From Collybiopsis luxurians FD-317 M1 (Eukaryota; Basidiomycota; Agaricomycetes; Agaricales; Omphalotaceae): a stretch of DNA of 31,003 nucleotides. Shown here piece after piece: positions 1 to 11,084 of the stretch (the stretch's first letter is position 1; each line of letters begins with the position of its first letter). Location: positions 262,307 through 293,309 of the forward strand of contig KN834768.1 in NCBI GenBank assembly GCA_000827265.1, written 5' to 3'. The notes under the pieces are model-generated. The model had not been told where the DNA came from and ran no database searches. It saw nothing but the letters and a program-made list of their open reading frames with translations. Both the position numbers and the translations under genes were made by a program.

Positions 1-170
1 TTTTTTTTTTTCTTGTCCTCCTTCATTTCCTTAGAAATACTTAGTAGGCATCTTCTATGATGTGATTTTATCTTCGGCCTTCATTTTCACTCACTTTCTT
101 ATTGTAAGCTTTCTTATTGTCTGCTTTGTTCTTTGTACATAGCCTGACTATCTTCACCTTACAACAGCAG

Positions 171-1570
171 ATGCCTCTTACCCTTACGCATGCTCAACAA
201 GCAATTGTTGACCTTGTCTCTGCTCATCGATCTTCGAGTGTGGCTGGTCAACTACTCCTTGTTGTTACTGGGGCATCTCGCACAGGTAAAACTCAAATTC
301 TGTGAGCTATCCATTCCGAATTCCAGTCAGTTGATGCATCTCACCTTGTATTCAAGGGTGCTCTGCTCAGAGCGCTGCTTTGATATTGGGTGAAGTCCTT
401 TCATCCCGGACGGCTTTATTAAGTGAAAATCTCCAAAAATCATTTTTCTTCTTTGACGAGGCGGCATCAATCAAATCGTATCATCTAATGCACCTTTCTG
501 AAGCCCTCCAGTTGCGCACACCACCTGACAAATCCTCTTTGTTCTTCGGAGGGCACCATGTCATTCTCTTCTTGAACTATCAAGGTCTCTCCGATGCGCA
601 TTATCCCATTTGGCATCTCAGTGTAGATGACTCACTCCCTGTCCTTCACCATTTCACCTCCCACTTTGAGCTAATCGTCTGCTTTTCTGTGATTGACACC
701 AACTGGATGCAGTTTACCTCCGCGATGCAGTCTCTCACTTCTGGATCCCTTGGGTTCTCGATACCGCATATAGCTGTTACACCTTCTGACAATTTAATCG
801 ACCTCGCTCCTGTCCTTCATACTGGCCTTAAAATTATCACCACTTCCTTGTTCAATGTTCACACTTGGAATGACCTCATGGCCGATCGATTTGTGTACTC
901 ATCTTTGCACGTTTTGTACCTGTCCAATGCTAAAGACCACTGTGTCAATTACAACTTGGAAGGATTGTCCCCTGAAGATTTGGAGACTGTTTGCAATTTT
1001 ATGTCAATGGGTGGTCTCGTCACTGTGTCCCTTCCTATTTGCCAAGGAATGCCAGTCACTATCATTGGTGGTACGCAAAACAGGTTTTGGGGCAAGGTAG
1101 TTGATATTGTTCTCGACAGCCGCGACCCTCATTCCCACATCAGGCCTCACACTCCTACTGTCTGCCTTAACTATCCACCTGCCGCCATTGTCATCCGCAT
1201 CGATAAGACGCTTACAGATGGCCAGGAACAGTTTGTTACAGTCATTCCGAAGGTCTTTCATTTGCAAGTTCCCAATCCCATCGACTCAGATGTTCTGCTG
1301 TTGATTGTTTACTGACAACAGATAGGCTTAATACCAAGGTTCGCGTTGTTGGAACAGGACTGTGTTGGTCAGTGTTTTGAACATGTAGTCCTTGATACTG
1401 ATGCAGGCTTGGGTTGATACCATTCTCTTCCTTTCATCTGCAATCGAGTTTTGTCTTCGAATCATATTTCTGTCACTTCTCCTATCACTATTTCTGATAT
1501 TCAGCATTTCATCACTTCTATGTCTATAATCCCTGACGTTCATAGCTTCCTTAATTCCCTGCAGTCGTAA
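171..1570 (+). pseudogene. PIF1-like helicase gene, decayed
   Basis: A divergent SF1B (PIF1-like) DNA helicase, separate from the helicase inside the Helitron downstream. The start is the ATG at 171, followed by a helicase N-terminus with the HAQQAIVDLV motif. Walker A GASRTGKT lies at 270-293 and Walker B FFFDE ends near 460. A degraded motif III follows (FGGHHVILF with LNYQGL where GDxxQLPPV is usual). The C-terminal part has the LPICQGMPVTI region (near 1030) and the IGLIPRFAL...VVLD region (1319-1400) of PIF1-like proteins. It is broken by TGA at 303, 1313 and 1415 and by a frameshift between about 366 and 380; the frame then ends at TAA 1568-1570. TGA 1313 falls where the family has Arg. 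It may be an accessory gene of the neighbouring Helitron or a decayed relative of it; the sequence does not decide. Not functional as read. Confidence 0.75.
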
Positions 1571-2052
1571 GTGATGTCTTCTTTGTCATCAATGTCTCCC
1601 TGTAGTGTTTCTTTCTTGATATGTTGCTTTCAACCCACCCGCAGTTCCACTCTGTCGTGAATATACTTGATAGTCATACGTTCTGTCCTTATTTGTGCTG
1701 TATTTGTTGTTGTGCGCTCTGACTTCTTTCCTTCCATCACTGACGTTATTACCAATATTGTTCATTAATGTATGATTGCTCCTTGATTGACTTCTTCGCT
1801 TCTATCCCTCAGATTCAATTGATTCTCACTACATTCATTTAATATATGGTTCTATTAGGTGGTGTGTTCTAGACCCTTATGTGCCTTCTTTTGTTTCCGC
1901 ATCTTCTACTGTCGTCGTACATTTTTATACAGATCTTCCACATGTCTGCGGTTGAATGTAATCATATTTTTTTGACTTGATAATTGGGCGAACTATATGC
2001 TAAATCCTATTATACAGTGAAAGAAATCTACCCGAGATCGACAAACATCCCA
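1571..2052. other. T-rich spacer, no gene seen
   Basis: About 480 bases without a convincing reading frame on either strand. Composition is pyrimidine-rich on the plus strand. I see no repeats or terminal motifs that I can place. Confidence 0.5.
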
Positions 2053-2130
2053 ATGCTCAAACTACAGTTTACTCCCGCGCAACAATCAGCGGTGAGCACA
2101 GGATTTCCTGTAAAATTGCCCCAAGGTTAA
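2053..2130 (+). pseudogene. Possible helicase N-terminal fragment
   Basis: A 25-codon ORF starting at ATG 2053 reads LKLQFTPAQQSAV, which resembles the start of the PIF1-like protein at 171 (LTLTHAQQAIVDL). It then runs into unrelated sequence and stops at 2128-2130. This suggests the remains of a second helicase start next to the minus-strand ORF. The match is short and could be chance. Confidence 0.3.
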
Positions 2131-2165
2131 TAAACAAATTTGAATTTACTATTCGTATGAAGGTC

Positions 2166-2699
2166 TTACTCCTGGAACCACAACCACAGTACCCATTTGT
2201 CTTGCATGGTTGCATTGTGCAATTTGCCGCTCGCATCCAAAGTGAGAGCAATTGCGTGAGCAGTGCAGTAACGGGTACTGAGTGTTTGTCTGCATGTTGA
2301 TTCGTCGGTACACAAAGGGAGCGTGTAGGGACCATCTCCAAATAAACACAAGGCCATGTTCTCACTTGGATCATTCTCGTTAGCCTGTATGAATGCGAGT
2401 AGACCCGTGGTGGCATCGGCTGGAAGATATACGGACCCCTTGAGAATATTGTTCAAGGACATCAGCCATGCTCCCTGACTGACAGGAACTGGAAGACCGG
2501 AAACTAGATTGACCCCGATCAGCTGAAGGAAGGGCTCAGGTGCATCAGGATGCATAACCAATATAGTGAACGTTCTGTAGGTGTCCTGAAGACGCATTAC
2601 AAGAGGTAACTTCTGATACTCAGGGACACTTACAGTATCAGGTGCGTGCTGGGCAGCACAAAGGTTGCCTAGTTCAGCTACAGACGGAAAGCTAGCCAT
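2166..2699 (-). CDS. Unknown protein, family A (intact copy)
   Basis: An uninterrupted 177-codon ORF from ATG 2699-2697 to TAA 2168-2166, read towards the upstream helicase remnant and divergent from the Helitron. I do not recognise a known domain. It has no signal peptide or obvious membrane segment. It matters because a broken paralogue lies on the same strand at 11085-11558, on the other side of the Helitron. Both share the order TF near residue 45, LPxPVSxGxW near residue 90, LKxSVYxP near residue 105, a C-x4-TC-x3-L block near residue 153 and a W-x-LW-x-WF tail. Conservation across two diverged copies argues for a real protein. It could be a Helitron passenger, a host gene next to the insertion, or part of a different element. 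Confidence 0.6.
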   Translation of the reverse strand: MASFPSVAELGNLCAAQHAPDTVSVPEYQKLPLVMRLQDTYRTFTILVMHPDAPEPFLQLIGVNLVSGLPVPVSQGAWLMSLNNILKGSVYLPADATTGLLAFIQANENDPSENMALCLFGDGPYTLPLCTDESTCRQTLSTRYCTAHAIALTLDASGKLHNATMQDKWVLWLWFQE

Positions 2700-3171
2700 G
2701 TCAAGTTGTAGTAGATTAAGAAGAAAAAAAATACAAGGAGGTCAATCTACTTATAACTTTTACGCGCTGCTTCTATTCATGCGGTCATGTGATGGTGGTT
2801 TGATCTCTGTAAACGCTGAGTCTTTACTTTCAGTCTTTCTCTATTCTGTTCAATTGTCGTTTTGCCTGAATGCTAAGTTGCTCATCAATCCCACCTCGGC
2901 CTGGTACATTCTTGTCTTTATTTTTATTCTTCTCAGACTATTTGCTGTTCTGATTGCGTATTTTCATGTAGTGGCCCTCACTGCATTTTCTAACAGAGGT
3001 TCGAGTATTTGCTGCTGCCAACTGGTGGGTTATGTTTCTGTTTCTTTTTGTCTTTTCGACTGATTTTTCCATAATCGCTGACTGTCTGTTTTCCAGCTTG
3101 CGTGGTCACCGCTTGCTCATTGCACAGCATTTTATTCCGATCTATCCATTTCTGACCGTTCGCTAGTTCCA
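2700..3171. other. Divergent intergenic region
   Basis: The region between the minus-strand family A ORF (start at 2699) and the Helitron reading frame. It is T-rich on the plus strand. A plus-strand open frame at 2665-3063 overlaps the family A start and has a low-complexity hydrophobic translation, so I do not call it. The region may hold promoters for both directions, but no specific element stands out. Confidence 0.4.
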
Positions 3172-3843
3172 ATGCGTGCGGTGTTTATACTTTGTTGGGC
3201 TTGGACCCGAAGCTTCATCGCTTGTGATCGTACTCTGGTGTCTTTGTACACCTTGTCTGTCAGTATGACTATGTCTTCCTCTTTCCGTTTTCAATGGACA
3301 TTCCACATTGCCATTGTACTTGTTAGATCAGTGTTCGCCAGATGCTGTGAAATGAAAATATGCGTTTCTGCATTGTCTACTACAGTTGTGTCAGCCGTTC
3401 AATGTTCTTACTCTATCTCTCGTATTCGACTGCCTACATTCTTTCGTGGTCTACTTTACGTTTCCTCTGCTGTGACCGTGCCAGTTGTACATCACTGTCA
3501 TTATCTCGGCAGCGGTCGTAAGCCTAAAGTCTCCTATGGCTCAATGTCGTCGTCTTTCTCTGCTGTATCTGCTGCATCTCATTCGTCTTTGCCAGCTACA
3601 TTTGAATTCAGTGTTCACATTGACTCGGCGTGCCCACCATCCTCTCTTTCTTCCGCAGAATTCACATTTTCTATGACACATCCTCATCACTCTGAGTCAG
3701 CTGAACCTTCCGTTCGGCCTGTTAAACTTATTAGTGAATCGAAGGATGTTTCAGATGATCGCTGTAGTTGTCAATCAGTAGTGAGCTCCTGTGACTCTCA
3801 ATCTGACTTTCCACCGGATCCCATCACTCAGAGCCATATTAAC

Positions 3844-5346
3844 GACGTTATCCGCTGTTTCGCAGCTGCGTGCCATCTGTCCAACTTCGAGGAGGGTGGA
3901 TGTTCTGTATGCGGTCAGCTATGCTTGTTATCTTCGTTATCTCCTCTCGGGAACATCAGAAATATGCTATCTGTACTTGAAGTAGATGGTGTAACCAGGT
4001 TACCTCGTTCCAGTGTTACTGAGCCCGTACGAGAACAAATGGGTCCGGTCCTGGATACAACATGCAACAATATGGTTTGTACCCCTTGTAGGTCTTTGAT
4101 TAGACAAGAAAAGGTGCCTCGCTATGCTCTTTGCAATGGCCTATGGTTGGGCAATGTTCCCCCCGAACTACAAGGCCTGACATTTTACGAACATCTGCTT
4201 GTATCTCATGTCCGACACTCTAAATGTTTTGTGCGTGTACAACGAGGTAAAGTGAAGGGTGAGCATAGTAAGTTGGTAGCTAATGTGGCTGCGTATGAGA
4301 ACCCAACACCAAAAATCTACAATATTCTTCCGCCTCCTAGAGAAGATATAAGTGAGGTTCTGGCAGTGATGTTTTCGGGACCTTGCAAACCTACCGATGT
4401 CAATTACAAGAGGGCTCTTCTGTTTGTGAGACACAATAAGGTCGCTCAAGCTATACAGTGGTTGATTTTAAATCACTCCGATTATGCTGACGTCAGTTTT
4501 TCCTCAGAGAACTTGCAGGGATACAGTTCAGAAGTGCCTATTGTTGCTGTAGAGTATTTTCAGAAAGACACCAACCGCACAGCAGAAGGTGTTAGTGTCC
4601 ATGATGAATTGGAAGACGATGGTGTTGAAGGCAAATGCGTTTTCACTGTTCATGGAATCGTTGGGGAGGATCTTCAAAATATGTCCACTGAGCAAATTCG
4701 AGCTCGAGCTTTACAGCATTTGGACGACGAAGGAAAGTTCCTTCGAACTTCTCATGCAGCTAAACTGGAAAGCATTTGGAACAACATGCAATTGTACCCA
4801 AAAATGTTTCCCTGGCTCTTCCCATTCAGATTGGGGGGAATTGGGTCTACTTCCTTGTCCTCTTCAAAATTGTCAGACCAAATGCACAAGAAACTCTTAA
4901 TGCTTTATCACAATAAGCGATTTCAGTTGGATATGTCTTTTGCATTCATAGCTTTCAGTCACGAACAGATAAAAGCTGGTACTACTCAAGCTTTTATTCT
5001 GGCCAACTCCAAGAATTTCGAGAATATTTCGACCAGATTGCTAACTGTTGACCATTCCGTTTTGCAGCGGCTGGCTTCCCGCATGGCTGGCAGTGAATTT
5101 GTGAAACCTTGTAACAAAACGGAGCAACAATGTTTTGCATTACTCTGTGACCTAGATCAAGCTTCTTCAAAAATGAAAGGTTCCATATACAGTAAGAGAA
5201 TCATGCAACATGAGATCTGGTCTTTAGTCACTCATGTAGGCGGGCCTACCTGGTATTTCACTTTAGCGCCATGCGACTTTAAACATCCACTTTGTATCTA
5301 CTACGCTGATTCACAGCAATGTTTTGATGTACCTCTCTGTTCTGAC
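3844..5346 (+). other. DUF6570 and Helitron_like_N region
   Basis: The N-terminal part of the Helitron protein. A Cys-rich segment with CSVCGQ at 3901-3918 and CTPC about 60 residues later, followed by ALCNGLWLGNVPPEL near 4126-4170, matches the DUF6570 pattern of fungal Helitrons. FPWLFPFRLGGIG near 4807-4845 starts the Helitron_like_N domain, which ends around GGPTWYFTLAPCDF near 5239-5280. This 725-codon stretch is free of stops until 5347. Confidence 0.8.
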
Positions 5347-5517
5347 TGAGAGCGACGATGATTGCTCAGTCACAATCCAGTGGCAGCTGCTCGATTTTTC
5401 AACTTCATGGTTATGCTGTTCCTTGAAATAGTTATTGGAACTCCAGCATCTCCTGGTCTGTTTGGTCCTACAGCTGCTTATTATTGTACTGTCGAACAAC
5501 AAGGACAACTTACTCTT

Positions 5518-6144
5518 CATTTACATGGTATTGCATTCACAAAGAAAAAGCTGTCGCCACTGGAGATTAAAGAGCGCTTGCTCAATCCGGTGTCCAATTT
5601 CCAAACTTGCCTAATTACTTACCTTGAAAGTGTTCGTGTAGGCGAGTTTCTTACAGGCACAAAAAATCAAGTTACCGAGGCCGTCAGAGTTGCAGAATCG
5701 TCACCATCCTATGTAAGTCCTGAACTAACCCTTCCTATCCCTCCTCCTGTTGCCTGTGGATGCAACCGTGAGGACTGTGAAACCTGTAACCAATATAATG
5801 AGTGGTTCCAAAGCTATAACTTCACTGTCGACAACCTGCTACTTAAGTCAAATGTCCATGATTGCAACCGAGCGATGAAGGCGGATGGTAGTATCGATTG
5901 GGACAAATTTGAAATATCTTGTTTAAATAACAAATACCATAGATGTAAGGCTCGCTTTCCTCGCACTACATTAAAAGAGACAATTGTTGACTTAACCACA
6001 GGTCATTTATCCCTAAAGAAACTCAAAGAATGGTTGAATGACATTTCTCCTGCATTGACTTACCTTATGAGATGTAATACCGATGTAACATGTCTGCTCT
6101 CTGGCACCGCAATCAAAGCCGTTATCTGCTATGTTGCTGATTAT
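5518..6144 (+). other. HUH Rep endonuclease catalytic motifs
   Basis: The metal-binding HUH motif reads HLH, with the two histidine codons at 5518-5520 and 5524-5526 in the context EQQGQLTLHLHGIAF. The two catalytic tyrosines lie four residues apart in YVADYITK, with codons at 6130-6132 and 6142-6144. A Cys-rich stretch (CGCNREDCETC) lies between them near 5755-5790. Two tyrosines are typical of Helitron Rep proteins. Both motifs are intact despite the nearby TGA codons. Confidence 0.88.
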
Positions 6145-7403
6145 ATCACAAAAACTGGTTTGAAAACTCATGTTATATTCGATGGAATAAAAGCAATATT
6201 CAACAAAAACACTGAGCTACTGAACAGATCTCAATCTGATAAAGAGAAAAGTCGCCGATTGTTAACACAAATGGTAAATCTTTTGTCCACGAAACTCGAG
6301 TTAGGTGGTCCGATGATCTGCATGTATCTCCTTCAGCACCCTGACCACTATTGTAGCCATGAATTCATTCCCTTCTACTGGAAATCTTTCGTTTCAGAGG
6401 CTAGATCGTATTGGTATTCAGAGGATCCAAGATCAGATAACAAGGTTGTGCTAATCTGATGTAATGGAAAGTTGATAGGTCTGTCATCTACTTTTGATTA
6501 CATGCACCGTCCTGAAGTTCACGAGAACTATAACCTGTATGAGTGGTTGCGCCGTTTTAAGCATGTTAAAAGGCCCAGAAAGAAGCAATCACCTAAAGAG
6601 CTTGACTCTGACAACAATCCATACCCTTCTGATACTGAATCTGCCCAGAAATCCGACGGTCTGCTCCGTTTTATTTCTGGCCACCCTTTAGAGAGTACTC
6701 ATGTTGTTAGTGTCACTTGTGAGTTTGAAAAAGTCGTACCTAACTTTTACGGTCCTCCTTTACCCCAACCTGATAAAGGTGATCGTGAATTTTACCGTTG
6801 CTGTATGCTAATGTTTTTCAAGCCATGGAGATCTGGTAAGGACCTCAAATCAGAAATTGAATCTTGGGATATGGCTTTCGATGGATACCAATTTAGCGAG
6901 GGTGACTTACTGCACATGAAAAATATCAACCTGCGTTATGAGTGTCTGGACTCAAGAGATGATTATCGAGTGCAACTTAAAGCTGGCGGATTAACGCTTG
7001 AGTCTGTTGTAGATGTTGAGGGTGGAGATGTCCAGTCTCTCGAGCACTCTATTGAGGAGGCATACTGTGGAGATGCTCATGGTGACACTGACATTCAGGA
7101 TTCTTTCGACGCTGATAACGATCTTGTCGTGTTATACGACGCCGAGTCTGGTATGAAAGCGGGGAGGGCCTACCTTGCTAGGGAAAAGGATGCCCGAGAA
7201 ATAAGAACTATTCTTTTTGATTCTGGGTGGACTAATTCTGAACTAGGGTCCAGTTGACATTCTATCACTCCCATTCCATCGTCACCCATTGAACAACGCG
7301 AACCTTTGGCGTGGAATCTATTGATTTCTGACGCCCGCGATTGTATTCTTTCTGCAAGAAAAGAGCACACTAATGGTTCTGGCAATTCTGCCCCCCTGAT
7401 GTC

Positions 7404-8990
7404 GATAACCCCGATTTGAAGAAGAAGCAAAACCGTTTTGTCCCAAATGTTACCGAGATATGCAACAAAACATACTTTGAGAAACTAGGAATTGAATACA
7501 GAAGCATCAAACAGTTAATCCTTACCATTTTGTCAAAATTTGAGTTAAACTGCGAGCAAGAATGAGCTTTCCGAATCGTAGCTCAACATGTTTCTGTCTC
7601 CTGTCTAGATCCCCTCAGAATGTATGTCGGGGGTATGGGAGGAACAGGTAAATCACAGTTTGTGAATGCGCTCCTGCATTTCTTCGCTGCTTGAAATTGT
7701 CGTTTTGCTATAGTAGTGTCGGCTCCTACTGGAAATGCTGCCGCTCTCCTTGGAGGCTCAACATATCATTTCCTTCTTGGCTTGAATGGCCAAGTAAAGT
7801 ATACAGGCAAGAAAACCCTTGCGCAAGTTTGTTCTAGACTGACCGGTGTTGAATACATGGTGCTGGATGAAGTTTCAATGCTGTCGTGCGTCGATATGTA
7901 CAAGATTTCTGAGCATTTGGCCACTGTTAGAAATAAACTTCTGGAAGCCTTTGGTGCAATGAATATGATATTTGTGGGCGATTTTGCCCAGTTGCCTCCT
8001 GTTGGAGGGGAGAATGTTTCCTTGTTCAGCCACACCGCCGGGTTAAACTGAACAACCCTGCAAGGTAACTATGCTGCCATTGGTAAGGCCCTCTGGCATC
8101 AGGTCAATACTGTTGTAATTCTGCGGAAGAATATGAGAAACCAAGGCCAGAGTGTAGATGATGTTAAGTTCAGGAGGGCGCTAGAAAATATGCGCTATAA
8201 GGCATGTACACCTGAAGACATTCAATTCTTGAAGACATTGGTTTTGTCCAATAAACCTGGATGTCACTACATTGGATCTGCGCCTTGGCAGGATGCCCCC
8301 ATCATAGTGGGTGAAAATCGACAGAAGGATGAGATCAACAGGCTTGGTTGTTTGCGTTATGCCGCCGATACCTCTCAGAAGTTGACAGATTTTTATAGCA
8401 CGGACTCTATAATGATGACCTTAGAGGAGCATCGGGAGAAATCAACCATTAAATGCAAATCTAGGTCAAAAGTTAATACCATGTCTGCCGAACTTCAGCG
8501 GCTTCTGTGGGAGCTCCCCCCATCATCTCATGAAAACCATGCCACACCTGTATTAACACTATGTACTGGTCTGCCGGTCATCATAAGATATAACGTAGCC
8601 ACCGAGTTGAATATAACGAAAGGTCAGCGGGCTACAGTATATTCCTGGCATGCGTCAAAGGGCCAGTATGGAAATCTCATATTAGATACCCTCTTTGTCC
8701 AGCTCAAAAAACCACCTACTCCAGTAAACTTAGATGGTTTGCCAACAAACGTCATTCCGCTCCTTCCTAGAAAAAATGCTGGCTATGTCCTGCTACCGGA
8801 TGACAGTAAATTATATGTCACAAGACTGCAGATCGATGTATTACCTGGTTTTGCAATGACCGCGTATGCATCTTAAGGTCATAGTATGGATAAAGTTATG
8901 ATTATGCTGAATTCCTTACATGATCATCATGCGTTTTACACAGCTCTTTCCCAATGCAGAAGTGTCGTGAATACAACCATCCTTCAGGGA
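7404..8990 (+). other. PIF1-type SF1B helicase domain
   Basis: Walker A GGMGGTGKS lies at 7629-7655, motif Ia SAPTGNAA near 7716, Walker B VLDE ending at 7871, and motif III VGDFAQLPPVGG near 7973-8010. The later GLPVIIRYNVATELNITKGQ segment (near 8566-8625) is the usual PIF1/RecD2-like C-terminal element. AMTAYAS followed by the TAA at 8874 marks the motif where the family has a Gln-Gly pair, so the stop has replaced the Gln. Further stops at 7563, 7692 and 8049. Confidence 0.88.
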
Positions 8991-9452
8991 TTTGATCCCA
9001 GAATCATCACGGGCGGTGCTTCAGGTAGTTTGCGAAAAGAATTTTGCCAGCTAGAGTTGCTTGATGACATCACGCGACTGAGGTACAAGGGTGAGCTAGG
9101 CCCTTCTGTGCAAGGTAATACACATTCTCTCTTAATTGAATCTTTTTGTGAGTGGAAGGGGAAACATTATGTTCCCGCTAATGTTCATAACGCTATTAGA
9201 TGGAGTGCTGCAGATCCTTACCTTGAAGAGGAGCATTCGGTTCTTTCTTGGTATGTTGTAGACAAGAACAACTTCTCAAAAAAGAACAAAAAATCTTGCA
9301 GTGACGATAGTACACCTCAGTCTTTATCTTCATATAATCCTCCTGTGAAAGAGAATCCTGCTGTTTCCAATACATCTGTCTTAAAAAGAAAACAGTGTGT
9401 TTCCAACAGTATTTTGCCCCAAAATATGAAAAGGCCAAAGGTCATATTTGCC

Positions 9453-9776
9453 GGTTTACCTACGCCCCCAGCTTCGCAGGTCAAGTGCAAGTCAATGTCA
9501 TTACCACAAAATGTATTGTGCAGTTCCCAAACCTCGCAGCTCAATAACCAAACCAGCTCTAGTCTAAGCTTGTCATTACCAGGCTTGCTTACTCCACCGA
9601 ATTCGCAGAATAACCAAGAAATGTCTACATTACGTCTGTCCAAAGGCTTAACAGCTCCAAAAGCAAAACATGCTTCTTCATCCACAGACTTGGTTACTCC
9701 CCCAGGTTCGCAGATTAACCAAGATGCATCCACTTTCTGACTGTCCAGTGGTTCAGCACCTCCGAATGCAAACCAG
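9453..9776 (+). repeat. Linker repeats with TPPxSQ motif
   Basis: Five copies of a nine-residue motif lie between the helicase and the C-terminal domain: TPPASQ (9453-9479), TPPNSQ (9582-9608), a degraded copy with TAPKAKH (9645-9671), TPPGSQ (9687-9713) and a degraded copy with APPNANQ (9750-9776). Start-to-start spacings are 129, 63, 42 and 63 bases, all multiples of 21 or 3. The unit after the second and third copies repeats STLRLSKG / STF-stop-LSSG, which shows that the TGA at 9738 replaced an arginine. Confidence 0.7.
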
Positions 9777-10562
9777 TCTTTATCTCTGACTCTACAATGG
9801 TCCAATAATAGCTGTGCGTATGACGCTTTTTTCCTGATACTCAAACAAATTTGGTCAGAGTCTGTGCACTTGTTCCAGAGATATGTCTACCTTAATGTCA
9901 TTAGCCAAGGATTCAATGCGCATCGGAGAGGCGAACTAACTTTGGAAACTGTCAGGGACAACTTTTGAAGAACTATACAACATCTCTCATCGACACAGTG
10001 GGGTCGATTTACTAGCTGTTCTGATGTTGCCGAACAGCTATTGAAGCTTGAGGTGCCTTGCTTATTGTACATATATAAGTGTGGTGGCGGTCATATCTCA
10101 CGCAGACAGCTGAGACTGCATCTTGCTGCATTTCTAATCAGGCCTTTTGAGACGCCCCCCATCTCCATGTCTAATTGGATACAGCACATACCGCATTACA
10201 AGCTGGGGAATACTTGTGCTATGTGCAGAAACACAATGTTTAGGTATGCAAACTTAGTCAATGCTCCTCCTATACTTGCCTTCTCTGTGGACAGAATGGT
10301 TGACTTCGACATAGACGCAGAACTGCTATGTAATGTCAATGGCATTGGAGTTACTTACCATATCAAAGGTCTAACATATTACGACAGAGGGCATGCTCAC
10401 TATACATGTAGGATTATTGGGCCTGAAGGCCATGTATATATACACAACGGCATGGCTAATAATGGGCAAGCACTGCTCGAGGCCACCAACTTGGCAAGTG
10501 TAAACTTAACTTACTCCAACACTGGTAGAGTTTCTACCATTCTGTATTGCAGAAGTAACTGA
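9741..10562 (+). other. C-terminal cysteine-peptidase-like domain of Helitron
   Basis: A domain of about 270 residues with the layout of a papain-fold/USP-like peptidase. A candidate nucleophile Cys at 9813-9815 sits in NNSCAYDAFF. A CAMC zinc-knuckle-like pair lies near 10218, followed by APPILAFSVD. Candidate catalytic His codons are at 10392 and 10398 (GHAHYTCRI), followed by HNGM, where the third residue at 10446 is Asn (Asp is usual in related sequences I remember). Interrupted by TGA 9966, ends at TAA 10560. Peptidase domains fused to Helitron proteins are known (OTU type in particular); the exact family here is inferred from motif order only. Confidence 0.6.
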
Positions 10563-10608
10563 TTTCGCACAAAGCATGTTGTAGCTAACATTCAGTCTAT
10601 TCATTCAA

Positions 10609-10869
<261 letters not shown>

Positions 10870-10875
10870 GTATTA

Positions 10876-11053
10876 CCAGCTCTTCTGTCGATTCAAACCT
10901 TCGGCTACTATGTTTGCCGCAACTCCCAAATATATGTCGGTATCAGTGTATACACAAATTTTCACCAGCTGTACCCTCAGTTCAAACTTTTTGCTACTAA
11001 CATTTGCCGCAACTTTGAAAACAATGTCGGTATTAGTGGTTACACAATTTCCT
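10876..11053. repeat. Diverged tandem duplication, unit about 89 bp
   Basis: Copy 1 (10876-10964) and copy 2 (10965-11053) both start CCAGCT and share TTCAAAC, GCTACTA, TTGCCGCAACT, ATGTCGGTAT and TACACAA in order with few length changes. No coding function is evident. Confidence 0.65.
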
Positions 11054-11084
11054 GGTTATTGTCCAAGCCGTGTCAGCCTCAGTA

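Larger units (their letters stand above)
3172..10562 (+). mobile_element. Helitron (autonomous type, decayed), coding block
   Basis: The replicase reading frame identifies a rolling-circle Helitron. The limits given are those of the coding block only. Helitrons have no target duplication and end in 5'-TC and 3'-CTRR after a short hairpin, and I could not place either end with confidence. The flanking minus-strand family A ORFs at 2166-2699 and 11085-11558 may or may not be inside the element. The microsatellite and gap at 10610-10869 lie just beyond the stop codon. Confidence 0.85.
3172..10562 (+). pseudogene. Helitron Rep-helicase-peptidase polyprotein, decayed
   Basis: One long gene of about 2460 codons encoding the Helitron transposase, an endonuclease-helicase that nicks, unwinds and joins single strands. 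Frame 1 runs 3172 to about 7390; a one-base shift in a run of six C (7391-7396) moves it to frame 0, which continues to TAA 10560-10562. In-frame stops are TGA at 5347, 5359, 6457, 7255, 7563, 7692, 8049, 9738 and 9966 and TAA at 8874. All fit CGA (Arg) or CAA (Gln) changed by one transition. The true start is uncertain: ATG 3172 opens a poorly conserved Ser-rich stretch, ATG 3544 is an alternative, and recognisable sequence begins near 3844. Between Rep and helicase are the family-typical FDYMHRP (near 6490) and YECLDSRDDY (near 6940) motifs. Catalytic motifs of both enzymes survive, so decay is recent relative to the element. Confidence 0.92.

Noticed and set aside
1004..1267. Minus-strand 87-codon ORF inside the helicase remnant
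   Set aside because: Shadow of the plus-strand gene; no motif.
2665..3063. Plus-strand 132-codon ORF overlapping the family A start
   Set aside because: Low-complexity hydrophobic translation, overlaps a better-supported gene on the other strand, no motif.
5347..9968. TGA read as an amino acid (recoding or alternative code)
   Set aside because: TGA ends other frames normally, frameshifts and a TAA/TAG are also present, and unrelated genes show the same C-to-T pattern; decay explains it better.
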